Assembly (NCBI GenBank): GCA_033060915.1
Contig: CM065389.1
Coordinates: 10,570,001 to 10,634,000 of the forward strand
Direction: 5' to 3'
Source of the DNA: Euryodendron excelsum
Lineage: Eukaryota > Streptophyta > Magnoliopsida > Ericales > Pentaphylacaceae
DNA: 64,000 nt
The position numbers were made by a program, and so were the translations under genes. Below are positions 1-10,272 of the stretch, piece after piece. The notes under the pieces were generated by a model that worked only from the letters and a program-made list of their open reading frames with translations, did not search any database and had not been told where the DNA came from. Positions within the stretch are counted from its first letter, which is position 1. Every line of letters begins with the position of its first letter.

Positions 1-440
1 TTCTTTGTTATGTTAAGGGTACTCTTTTTCATAAACTACATTATTCTTGCCACTTTTCTTTACAACTTCATGCTTATTCTGATGCTGATTGGGCTGGTGA
101 TCCTACTAATGACGGTCTACCACAAGCTTCTGCTTCTTTCTTAGAGGTTTTCTTATTTCTTAGCATAGTAAGAAGCAGACCTTTATTGCTCACTCTTGCA
201 CTGAGGCTGAATACCGTTCATTAGCTGATACCACTTTGGAACTTCTTTAACTTCGATAATTACTTCAAGACATAGGTGTCTTTTATTTTGGTGCTACTGT
301 TCTTCATTGTGACAATCGTAGTGTGATAATGATAGCTCATAATGATGTGTTTCATGATCATACTAAGCACGTTGAGATTGATTGTCATTTCATTCGTCAG
401 CATGTTATGTGTGGCACAGTTCATCTTCTCTCTATGAGAG
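1..440 (+). pseudogene. Copia retrotransposon RNase H fragment
   Basis: Broken-frame translation gives the 3' end of a Copia pol gene. It shows the region around DADWAGDP, then an SCTEAEYRALAD-like block, HCDN, and a TKHVEIDCHFIR-like block at about 360-400. These are the usual RNase H landmarks (D, E and D) of plant Copia elements. Several stops and frame changes interrupt it, for example where Leu-Trp codons are expected near 245-260. It begins at the window edge, so the rest of the element lies upstream or is lost. No LTR was recognised after it. It is a dead remnant; the family call is firm, the lineage is not. Confidence 0.8.
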
Positions 441-546
441 ACCACATTTCCTTTAGAAGTTGCAGGGTCAAAATAGAATAAATCATAATTTAGGGATGAC
501 ATTAAAATCTCAAAGAAAATTAGAGAGATAACCAAAAGACTTAAAT

Positions 547-941
547 ATCTCCACTGGGGCTTTCTAAAGTGGCTTTTTTTTTTAGCTATTTTAGAGAACC
601 AAACCTTAAAAATGTCCCTTCAACTTGTTCTCTATATGCTCTCTACTTTATAGAGTCTCATTTTGACTCATCAAATGTAGAGAGTCAAAAGTGGCTCTCT
701 AAATTTTAATTCACAAATTTCTCTCTATGTCTCTCTCTATCTCTCTCTCTCTCTCTCTCTTCTTTTATTTTCTCTTTTACTAGGGTGAATTTTAAAAAGG
801 AATAATTCATGAGGTGGCTAGTTAAAATAGAGAGTATCGTTGGAGGATTTTTTTTTTTTTAAATGACTAGTTAAATTAAATAATAGAGTTTTTAAGTATA
901 TTTTGACTGGCTATTTCAGAAAGTAGTCTTGAAGATGCTAT
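547..941. mobile_element. MITE-like element, weak
   Basis: The left end (ctccactggggctttctaaa) and the reverse complement of the right end near 941 are similar but imperfect, as in small non-autonomous DNA transposons found beside plant genes. The interior is AT-rich with a CT microsatellite at 731-760. I could not fix a target duplication, so the borders are approximate. Confidence 0.3.
731..760 (+). repeat. (CT)n microsatellite
   Basis: About 30 bases of CT dinucleotides with one interruption, inside the MITE-like sequence. Confidence 0.9.
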
Positions 942-2226
942 TACAGAAGAAATCTAACTTCGCAAAAACAAAAATTTTTATGAACCGTTACATCTGTATA
1001 AGGAGATATAGGTCTTACACAATATTTGTTCTTACATATATTACTCTGGTGTGTTGTATCTGTATGTGCTTGTGTGTGTTGAATAGGTTTTAAATTATGG
1101 TAGCTTAAATCTTATCATTTTTTTTTTTTAAGGAAAGGGATAAAAGACGTGTAATATTTTACATATGATATAAAACATGCCATTTTTTTAATTTCTGCAA
1201 TTTGAAAAAGGCTATAAAATGAGTTAAGTTTCTCAAACTTGACTCGTCTTCGGCTCATTAAAAACTTGGCTTCTTATATAAATAAAATAAGTTAAGTTTT
1301 AACAAATTTTAAAACTTATTAATTTTTTAAACTTAGCACGAAGTCAGCTCAATAAACTTATCTACATTAAAAACTCAGAACACTCAGAATTTAAATTTTG
1401 ATCGGCTAGGCTAAAGTTGGCTCAAAGATTAAAAACTCATGTTTGAACACATTTTGACGTGCGTTAAACTTTCAAAACACACATTAATGGCTCGGCTGTG
1501 ATTGGAGAGTTGGAGGCTTCTATCTCTCTCCTAAAATGTGGGTGAGAGGAGTTCCAGCTTGGCCCACTTCAATATGGGTTTAGCCCCAACCATTGTTGGC
1601 AGTGCAGTATTGTGACTGTTGTCCAACCAAAACCAAAAGACCTGTGTGTCGTGCCCTAAACATAAAATGGGTTTGATGGTCAAGAGGCTGACCAATCTTT
1701 CCACCCACAATCGGTAAGTTAGTGTTCCATAACTTCCATGCACCTGATTGATAAAGATTGGATCCGAAACATTGGGACTAGAATTAAACCCAATTCAATC
1801 TACTCTTGTTTGGTACAAAATTAAATTTCATAAATATCGTTACTAGGAAACTTATCTTGATTCAAATTTTAACCATATATATATATATATATATATATAT
1901 TCTCATCCCCACGTCCGAATATATCAATTGATGCTAGTACTCTATCCTCTAGAGAGTACTCGTTGAGGCCAAACACTTCAAATTTTGAATATAAAGTCCA
2001 AGATATACGTAGTGATAAATAGATAGACTCGAGAACGTTTCTAATTCAAGAGGGTTTGTTGAATCGGCGAGATATTATAGGGATATCAAAGGAGAATTAT
2101 ACAAATAAAAACAAAATCGAGTCTTTCTTGTTTTCCTAAAAGCAAAACAGCATTAGTTTTCTTTCTTTCATCTGCAAATCGTTTTGTGTTGTTTTGTTTT
2201 CTCTCTCTCCCAAAACTCCAAAGAAG
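942..2226. other. intergenic, promoter side of the lipid-transfer gene
   Basis: No coding sequence is supported. A degenerate stretch at 1200-1450 repeats short ctcg/aaactt words. An (AT)n microsatellite lies at 1874-1900. The last 100 bases are pyrimidine-rich and probably form the 5' leader of the gene at 2227. An AT-rich ttatacaaataaa at about 2097 could serve as a TATA region, but this is not certain. Confidence 0.6.
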
Positions 2227-3474
2227 ATGGCCACAGTGAAGTTCTGTCTGGTCACGTGCATTGTGGCTACGTGGGCTATGGCGGCTGCGAACGGCGGGCG
2301 ATTCCAGCAAAGTGATCTAACCGTGCTGCCGCCGACGCTGGCTCCAGCGGCGGCGGCGCCGGGCGTGGACTGCACCAGTCTCATATACAATATGATAGAT
2401 TGTGTATCGTTTTTGAGTGCCGGAAGCAATGAAACGGCGCCGGATCCTTCGTGCTGCTCTGGATTCAAGACGGTTTTGGAGACTGATGCGGGGTGTATAT
2501 GCGAAGGACTGAAGAGCAGTGCCGATTTGGGTATTGAGATTGATATGACAAAGGCCGCGACCTTACCTTCTTCTTGTGGGATCTCAGCTCCATCCCTAAG
2601 TGACTGTCAAAGTGAGTGATCGTACCCCTCTCTCTCTATCTACACACAGTTATATATATGATAATGATGGTGGGTTTTTTTTATCGATTTCTCTATTTTG
2701 CATGCAGTCTCCTCTGCTCCAGGTGCTCCTCCAGGTATATGTTCTTTTTCGTTTTGTTTCTGCTCTTCTCATATTGATTCATTCAATAGTTTGAGCAGTG
2801 ATTCAAAAAGGCTTTGTGTTTGCATTAGCATGATTTGTTTGGCATTGGCCTGTTTGTACATATCAAAAGGAATTCTTGAGAATGGTGAGGCAAATTTATT
2901 ATCCACTGGCTGAGGGTTAATGCATTAATCTGCACTACATTTTAAAGCTTTTGTGTACTTTCTCTCTCATCTTCTATTGTAACTTTAGTTAGTGAAGTAT
3001 TGCTTGATATAGTAATGGATTGGAATTTGGAATAAGTCCTAGAAATAAGAAAAATGGGTCAGAGGTGGTTGTACAAATCATTGAAATTCGTCTTACTTAT
3101 CATTAGAATTGACATACTTATCACTTAAACTTATCTTTTATATTGTTGGGTACGGGGGCAATAGAATTCCCTCTATATTAAGTCCGCTTTTGCAACAATA
3201 CAAGGAGAAAAGAATGGTTTTACAAATCATTGCACTTTGATTTGGAATTTACAAAAGAGAATGCAATAGTTAGTTTGTACAATTGATGATTCTTTTTCAT
3301 TGTGTTCAAGCAGCCAACCCTCCACCATCTGCTCCAGAACCAGCCACGGACGGAGGAGGAGGAGAAGTGAATCTTGCTCCAGCACCATCTCCTAACAGAG
3401 CTCATGCCATATCTTATTCCTCTGCAGTTCATTTTAGTATGGTGGTCGTTTCATTCTTCTATATCTTAGCATAA
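2227..3474 (+). CDS. GPI-anchored non-specific lipid-transfer protein (LTPG/xylogen type)
   Basis: Three exons, 2227-2611, 2708-2734 and 3314-3474, join with GT-AG introns to 190 residues. The start ATG at 2227 sits in aagaagatggc, a good plant context. Residues 1-21 form a signal peptide. The eight-cysteine fold is complete: Cys 49, 59, 76, 77, 90, 92, 117 and 127, with the CC pair and the CxC spacing of lipid-transfer proteins. A likely N-glycosylation site is Asn68. A Pro/Ala/Gly-rich linker follows, then a hydrophobic C-terminal tail after Ser/Asn residues, as expected for a GPI-anchor signal. The family binds lipids at the outer face of the plasma membrane and in the wall, and helps in cuticle or wall assembly. 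The middle exon is only 27 bases, and exon 3 has two possible acceptors three bases apart. The exact orthologue is not assigned. Confidence 0.88.
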
Positions 3475-5229
3475 ACTAGGAGTTCCAACATATGATTGTG
3501 ACCCCTTTTTTTTTTAATTTTCTTTCCCTGTGAGACATGATGTTATGTAGTTTTGGTATTAATTAGGCTCTGTCTGAGTACTCATCTCGCCCCTTAATAG
3601 CTAGGTAGCAGTTGTTATTAGTTATGTTTTTGTTATAAATTCGACATCGTTTTTATTTAGTTTGCAGTGATTTAAGTTTTCAACATCTGAGCTGTTTCTA
3701 AGTTCTCTATATTCATTTTCACCAAGTGTTTTCAGATTATACATATAAAAGGATTAACCATGTTGCAATGCAAAGCTGGACTTTGTCAAAATGTCATCCC
3801 TGGACATAGACATTGTACTTAGCAACTTAATGACTGTGGGCTACAAATTTCATGCCATTCAAATTTTTATGTGCTTTTATTAATGTCGGTTTCACTTGCT
3901 TTCCATTAATTTTAACACCTCGTTAAGGGGTTGTTTGGGTGTTATGTTAATGCGTATGAATCTGCCTGCCAGATCTTAAAACCAACCCTGTTGACAAGGC
4001 AAGCAGGATCCAAGATATAGGCCTTTGGACGAGTCATTAGTAGCAGATTAATTGGAAGAAAAAAAAAATGCTAGATAGTTGATGCTTTTGATATTAACTT
4101 TGTAATGGCAGAAGAAAACAATGTTCATTCAATGGGTCTAAATTTTCAAAGACTGTTAAGTCTCTGCTTGGTTGACCCGACATGCATGCATTATGCAAGG
4201 GTTCCTGCAGCCACATGTAAAAGAATATCAGTAGTACTGCTTGTTTCTACAGTAATAATATATATGTATATATATATATATATATAATTCATTTGATATA
4301 TTCTCCTCAAGAGGGTAGAGCCTTCAAGGAAATGAGGAAGACAATTTATGAACTATATATCAGGAATCTTTTTTTTTTTTTTTCAAAGAAAATATAGAAA
4401 AGATAGAAATAAATGCTAAGCAATCCTCAGGTCTCATTAATAGTTCCTTTACAAATTGAATACTACAAATTCTCGTATTATGAAAAAATAAAACTAAATA
4501 ATATAAAATACAATATTTAAATATGTGCATGCATGTAATTTTTTTATGCTGTGTTTCAAGTTTACATCCTAAACCCTGCTCCTTATTACAATCGGGCTTA
4601 AAAATTTTATCAAACCCAGCCTAATGAGCTTATCCGTCATCCTAAGCCTTACAAAAAATGGTTAATCTTTGTGGGCCACCAGGTCACTGGCCACAAATTC
4701 TATACATATAAATATTACCCCTAAGGCCTAAACGTCCCCACCCCTAAAAATTATAAACCATAAACCATAAATAGCTGATTACTCTAAACCGTACCCACCT
4801 AGGATTTGTAGACCCCACATGGAATCTACCGTCGATGTAACAAGAAATAGATTCTTGATTCTTTTACTAGACCTATTTTAAACTAGGATTTAGACTCGTT
4901 TGGTTGAGTGTTTTTTAAATTTTTTGAACTTATAAATAAAAAATTAAGATTTTGAAAATTTTTTTTATTTTAATTTTTTTGCTTATCTTATCTTATTAAA
5001 AGTAAAAAATTTAATTTTTTTATTTATAAATCAGAAAATTAAAATAAAAAAACCTATAAAAAATTGTACCATCCTTAGTTGTATTGCTTCTTCATGTTTA
5101 ACGTCGAAATTCCGCGACACATCCACTGTGATTACAGCAACAAATAAAAAAAAAATCATATATATCGGAACTCTGAATAGGACACAGCATTAGACACCGT
5201 TTATTCTGTTGAACTGGTAAGGAAAAAAA
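3475..5229. other. intergenic, 3' side of the lipid-transfer gene
   Basis: Holds the 3' untranslated region of the lipid-transfer gene at its left end, then AT-rich DNA without supported genes. An (AT)n tract with a gt interruption lies at about 4257-4288. Long T and A runs occur around 4370 and 5220. Nothing else is recognised. Confidence 0.6.
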
Positions 5230-5646
5230 AAAAAACAAAAACTGATGAAATTATAAAAATCCTTTTTTCATTAATGTTCCATCCTTATTCCTCGTCAAGT
5301 AGACGAAGTTTCTCTCGCTCCCTATCAAGTTGCCGGGGCGATCAAATATAGGCAAGCTCTTATCCACGCCTTTCTAAGTGTCTGTCCCCACTGTTCGTTC
5401 AAATCGGCTGCCGGTTTTGTTCTGCTTCTTCAGGCCAGTTAAGACATAATGAGCTTTTTCTTTTGTTCCCTCGAATATCTCCGGCGGCTCGTTCTCACCA
5501 TAGAGGTCGCACTCTGTCACAACGTAATTGCATGGCAGTGGTTTTCCCATAGTTTTTCTGACAAGATAAAGAACCAATTCTAGGTCCGTGAGGTGAAACC
5601 TGTAGCCAGGAGGAAAACGATTCATGATGGTGAAGAGAGTTTTCAT
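5230..5646 (-). pseudogene. NAC-domain transcription factor, broken copy
   Basis: Reading the minus strand from an ATG at 5644-5646 gives the N-terminal NAC domain: the PPGYRFH opening, a TDLELVLY block (usual form TDEELVLYYL), CDLYGENEP, and KAHYVLTGLKK up to RFERTVGTDT. The next codon is TAG (5374-5376), where NAC proteins have the conserved Trp of the GTW motif. The frame stays NAC-like for another 40 or so codons (NLIGSERNFVYL and on) before it fades near 5230. NAC proteins are plant nuclear DNA-binding factors. Here the DNA-binding part is cut in the middle and no downstream exon is seen, so it is most likely dead. A very short expressed NAC fragment cannot be excluded. Confidence 0.75.
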
Positions 5647-7105
5647 CTTCTACAGTGAAAAGGTTCTAGAGGGAGAGAGGAGGAGATTTAGAGAGAGAAA
5701 ATCTCTGTGATGCAAAAAATTAAAAAGCTTGAAGTAAGAGAGAGTAGCCCCCACAATTATATATATATATATATATGTATATGTAACTTTTCTTCGGGGT
5801 TCCCTAATCTGATATTTTGTAGGACTCGAATACTCTTTTGTAGGACTCAAATACTATATACAATAAGACTCATTGACTTTAAGGTCTTGATTAGGAGTAG
5901 GACCGTAGGATACTAAAAGGAGCAGGATAGGTTTTAAAACTCCATGCAGATCTAGCGAAAACACTATCCTGTTCCTTCTACACCACATCTTACCACGCTT
6001 ATATCATTCAGTGCTCCTCACGCTTATATTTTGTTTTATATATGAGGTTATATTGGATTTTGTTCCCTTGTGGTTAAGCTTAATATTACTCTGACCCTTT
6101 ATATTTCAATTTCCGGCACTACAATTTTTGGAAAATGTAAAACAGTTAGTTTCATTTTCTTAAAGAAGATGTAGGCGCGAGAAATTAATTTTTTTTGAAA
6201 TAGAATTATTTCTCATCAAATTTAAACATTACCATGTAAGAAAAATAGTAAAACGATAAAAAGTTTCAAAAGGCAAAAACACAATTTTGACGTTTTAAAT
6301 TAGTTGAAAAAGAAATTTATTTATGCAAAAAAGCGTTAAAATGTGTAAAGGAAATAAAAGATAATAATAAAAAGAAAAAGAAAACCCACACAAGTATAAA
6401 AATTATTGCAATTTTAGCTTGGTTAGAAAATAGTTTTAGATGATAAATTTTCTAGTTTAACAATTTTATCTATTGAAATTAATGGATTAGCTTTGGTCTT
6501 TATTGGTATAAATTTCACCTTAAATTTGTAATATGTAATATTTTTACATACATGGGGCAACAAAATACGACAAGTCTATTTTAAAGTTCAAGTACAACAG
6601 AAAAAAAAAAAGATTCATGGACAAGTATTATATTTTGGTACCTATTTGTATAAATAATAATGCACAAATTAAATATAAAGTTTACATGCAAATTATTAAA
6701 TATAAAGTTTGTTGACGTGACATTATTCTCTTGAGAAATCTTTTTCCTATGAATTTTTTTGGGTAGTTATACATTTTTTGTGCTTTCCTTTCTTGCTGTT
6801 CACCGTTCAATGAATTTTAGTTTTTGAGAGCCAAACAATACAAGGTTTTTTTTTGTTTGACATTCCACATAGAAGGTCTCCTAGATATTAAAAGAAAGGT
6901 AGCATGGTTTCAACTTTCAATTCTTGCCATTTGGACTGGGGCGCTACCCAGGGTTGAGAAAAGAAAGGTTTTTGTTTTTTTTTTTGTGGTAGATTTACAA
7001 GTCAAATTATAAGTGGTAAGATAGTACTAACTACTATAAGAGCAAGATCCACCAAATAAATAGAGGGTAAAGACCACAACAAAATTAAATACTCTAAAGA
7101 AAAAA
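5647..7105. other. intergenic, AT-rich
   Basis: No gene supported. An (AT)n microsatellite lies at 5758-5780, just upstream of the NAC relic. The rest is AT-rich with homopolymer runs. Confidence 0.6.
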
Positions 7106-7183
7106 GCTAGCATCAGCCGCATTTATCGGCTGATGTGTAATGCATCAGCCGACGCCTGTTAAATAGACGCGGCTGGTGCTAGC
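7106..7183. repeat. nested inverted repeat, four alternating copies of one 9-mer
   Basis: The outer arms are 7106-7120 and 7169-7183 (gctagcatcagccgc against its reverse complement, one mismatch). Inside lies a second pair, tcggctgatg at 7126-7135 and catcagccga at 7143-7152. The word catcagccg therefore occurs four times in alternating orientation in 78 bases. It can fold as one long hairpin or as a two-level cruciform. Confidence 0.8.
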
Positions 7184-7269
7184 ACACCTCTCCTCTAAAA
7201 GTCTAATTGCTACCAACCAAGATTTTTCCGGGTTTACAGTGGACAGTCTAAAAGTATATACTAGTATAC

Positions 7270-7636
7270 CAGTGTTTTAAAATTCGGACTGGACCGGCCG
7301 GTTGAACCGTCACCCGATCGAAAAACGGTCCGGTTAATCTTCAAAATCTATTTTAGTCAAAATTCGGTCAAACCAAGTCAAAACTGCGGTTGAACTATGA
7401 CTCGGTCAATTTAACTAGTATTAAACCGTCCGGTTCAATATTTTAAGGCAAAATTTTATGTTTTAAATATAAAAAATAGTATAAAAAAATAAGATACCAT
7501 TTATTAATATTAATAAATTAATTAATGACATAATTATGATGTCACGGGTTAATAACGATTGACTTGGCGGTTGAACTGGTGACCTGTGACCTGAGACTTT
7601 TTTTATTCACTCAACGATCCGGTTTTTCAAACATTG
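7270..7636. mobile_element. hAT-type MITE with 8-bp target duplication
   Basis: The element begins cagtgttttaaaattcgg and ends with the reverse complement of caatgtttgaaaaaccgg, so it has imperfect inverted ends of about 18 bases with the CAGTG start typical of hAT. It is flanked by identical 8-bp direct repeats, tagtatac, at 7262-7269 and 7637-7644, which is the hAT target size. It is 367 bp long, has no coding capacity, and is rich in ccggtt and aaccg words near both ends. Confidence 0.88.
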
Positions 7637-8070
7637 TAGTATACCCTTTATTCAAGTGCTTGAACAATCTTCTTTGGGCTTGATTCTGAAGTGTGGTGTT
7701 GTCATATCTATCTATGTACGTATGTATCTTCTTATGGCATATTGGAACCTTATTTAGGAATGCCAGCATTTTATCTTGATTTCAATAGCATTTCTACGTA
7801 AAAATCCATCAGGTTCCACATTCATCAGACATCAGGTTCCATGTTCTACAGAAAATAGAACTGACAAAAAAATAAAAATCCATCAGGTTTACTCCTAGTA
7901 TTAATAAACCGAAATCACAAGTTGAAAAGAATTATCAGGCAAATCGGATATGCATTGACTATAATAATTGGGTATCTAAAATAATGTGATATTTATTTGG
8001 GGATCGACCAATGGTTATCCTCTATATTGGGTAGTTCTAACTCATAAAAGATTCATAAATATAAATAAAA

Positions 8071-8604
8071 GGATTAATTATACTTTGTGCCATTACACTT
8101 TATATCAAATCTCATTTAGGAGCTTCATTACACTTCTAGTTTGTTATAATATCAACCTTTTGCTAATTTTCATTTGGATAATGGCTAAATTTTTTTGCAT
8201 GTGACATGCATATGGCCAAAATCAAGGACAAAAATGTATAGTCTAACTGTTTCCCCTAATAATTTATCACAAAAACCTCCAAAATTATTTGAAAATCATT
8301 AAGGTAATCAACTGTACGATGTTTATAATATAATTAGATTTCATGCAAAAATTTTCTATTCAATTCATGTGCGATATGCATGAATCTTTGAATGAAAAAA
8401 AGGTGAATTTTATATTTTTTCCTTTTAAAAAATGTCATGTGCTTATCACATGAGATTTTTTCTTCTATTTTTCAAATAAAAGTTGGCAGAAGGTTAATAT
8501 TATAACAAATTAAAGCGTAAGAGTTTAATTATTACAATTAAAAATAAAGATTTTGAAGTAAGATTGAGTATTAAGTGCAATGGTACAAAATATAATTAGC
8601 TCTC
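8071..8604. mobile_element. MITE with long inverted ends, Mutator-like
   Basis: The left end (ggattaattatactttgtgc and the next 15 bases) matches the reverse complement of the right end at about 8567-8604 over more than 30 bases with a few mismatches. The direct repeat aataaaa flanks it at 8064-8070 and 8605-8611. It has no transposase gene. Long ends suggest the Mutator group, although a 9-bp duplication would be expected there; the superfamily is therefore tentative. Confidence 0.6.
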
Positions 8605-9293
8605 AATAAAAAAACGTAGTTGCCTAATGCACAAAGGCTCTCCCCCAAGATTTGGGTAGGGTTTGTTGCATTCAACCTTACCCTGCACGTAAGAAAAAAT
8701 TGTTTTGTTTTTTTTTAATCCCGTGACACCCTTAAACATATCCTTAAATAAATAATTAAAAGATCCAATAATTTTTTATGACAATGATTAACAACTAATA
8801 AGATTAATAGTTTTCTCTTAGCATTACTTACTTTTAATAATAGGTGGGAGGTTCTATTTATTTCTCTATGACCATTGGTCTTCTCAGTTTTGTGGCCTCT
8901 TTCTTGCTCTCTCGTGGCAGAGCCAAACCTTTTTTACTGTTCCTCTCGGAGATTCACATTGACGGTGAGTTTTCTGCTCAACAACAAATCTTTTCTGTTG
9001 GACTGTTTTCACCTATGTATGTCCGTAATTTTTTATTTTCAATGGCCTAGAAATGTTTGATAAATTGCCTCTAAATTTGTATCCAGAGAATTGAAGTCCT
9101 TCAAGTTTTGTAGGCTTTAAATCTGTCTTAAACATGTAGAGTACAGTCAGTGACTCGTGTATTCTATGCATGATATCTGTAGAATTGGTTTGTGTAATGG
9201 CATGTCTACTGTTTGTGATTGCAATCTATTACAACTTAAAAGTATGCTAATTTGTTAAAAATTTTTACTTGTTCCGACTAATTTTAGTACTTC
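8605..9293. other. sequence upstream of the coatomer-like pseudogene
   Basis: No complete gene. A short stretch at about 8844-8965 followed by ggtgagtttt could be the relic of a leader exon of the coatomer-like copy downstream, but this rests only on position and the donor-like site. Confidence 0.4.
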
Positions 9294-9419
9294 AGCAGGG
9301 TTCAAAATGATGATACTGAGCAAATTTGGTCAGCGAGCAGGGTTCAAAATGATGCTACTGAGCAAATTTGGTCAGCGAGCAGGGTTCAAAATGATGCTAC
9401 TGAGCAAATTTGGTCAGCG
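9294..9419 (+). repeat. 42-bp unit repeated three times
   Basis: Three nearly identical 42-bp units lie at 9294-9335, 9336-9377 and 9378-9419, each starting agcagggttcaaaatgatg. They differ by one base (atgatgata against atgatgcta). The period is 14 codons, and each unit carries the codons that correspond to the N-terminal Met and KFGQR-like residues of the coatomer-related frame. Confidence 0.95.
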
Positions 9420-10272
9420 ATATGGTGACGGGGCTTAGTTTTCACAATGAAAGGCCGTGATAGTCTCTAGTCTTGTCAGTGGAATGACTCAAATATGGGA
9501 CTATGATAACGGCACTCTGGTTGATCAATTTGAAGGGCATGATAGACTTGTTCGAAAAGTACATTTTCATATCTCTTGTCCACTGGTGGTCTTTGGGGGT
9601 ATGGTAGTTTTACTCTTTCTAAAGTTCAGTGTTTTGTGCAAACATTCATTGTTCAATGATCCATTTGATGGCTGTGCTGTATAATTAGTAGGCAACGTGA
9701 AGCTTTTAATGTTACTTCTTGACGCCATAAAGAATCAAAACCTATGTTTTGAACATTTGGTTCTTTTTTCAATTTTTTTGAATTATCTATTCATTTTGAA
9801 GGCACTTTATTCTTTGTGATATTTTTGAATGCTCACTCGTGTTTGTGGTGTGTTTTGGAGGGCAGTTGCTGAACATGAATGTTGGTTTTTGTAGGGGATG
9901 ATCAAAACATCAAAGTGTGGAGTTATGATATGCAAGGATGTTTGTTTACTCACTGGGATATTATTAACACAGTGCAATCTCCTGGATTATTAGTTCAAGT
10001 AATGACCATACGAACTTGGTGTCCCATAACTGTATTGCTGTATTAAATGGACATCTCAATGACATGAATGGTGCATTTTTTCACCCTAGAGAGGATCTGA
10101 TTGTACGAGCTTCCCGAGACTGTTCAATTCATTTTGTATTGTCAATCACATCCAATAGTCGAGCAAGATATTTAGAGGGCAGGGGGCTCACTTAAAGTTA
10201 TGGGATATCTCAGTGAAGTTGTCTGTGCCACCTTTCATCCAACTACTCATCTTATTTTTAACATGAGAGGTA
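9294..10272 (+). pseudogene. coatomer alpha-subunit (alpha-COP)-like WD40 pseudogene
   Basis: Exon-like blocks translate to WD40 repeats that resemble the N-terminal propeller of alpha-COP, the largest coat protein of COPI vesicles, which acts in Golgi-to-ER transport. The block at about 9457-9598 reads WDYDNGTLVDQFEGHD then VRKVHFH and PLVVFGG. A GT-AG intron (9599-9894) interrupts it, and 9895-10000 continues in phase with GDDQNIKVWSYDMQGCLFTH. Further on, about 10045-10120 gives CIAVLNGHLND and FFHPREDLIV, and 10204-10260 gives a third block ending in ATFHPTTHLIF. Stops (for example between the 42-bp repeats and 9457), missing Trp-Asp pairs and frame breaks show it is dead. A retained intron means it came by DNA duplication and not from spliced mRNA. 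The rest of the large protein is absent. Confidence 0.7.

Noticed and set aside
2136..2468. Minus-strand frame of 110 codons over the lipid-transfer gene
   Set aside because: It is a shadow of exon 1, whose eight-cysteine pattern and signal peptide show the real strand.
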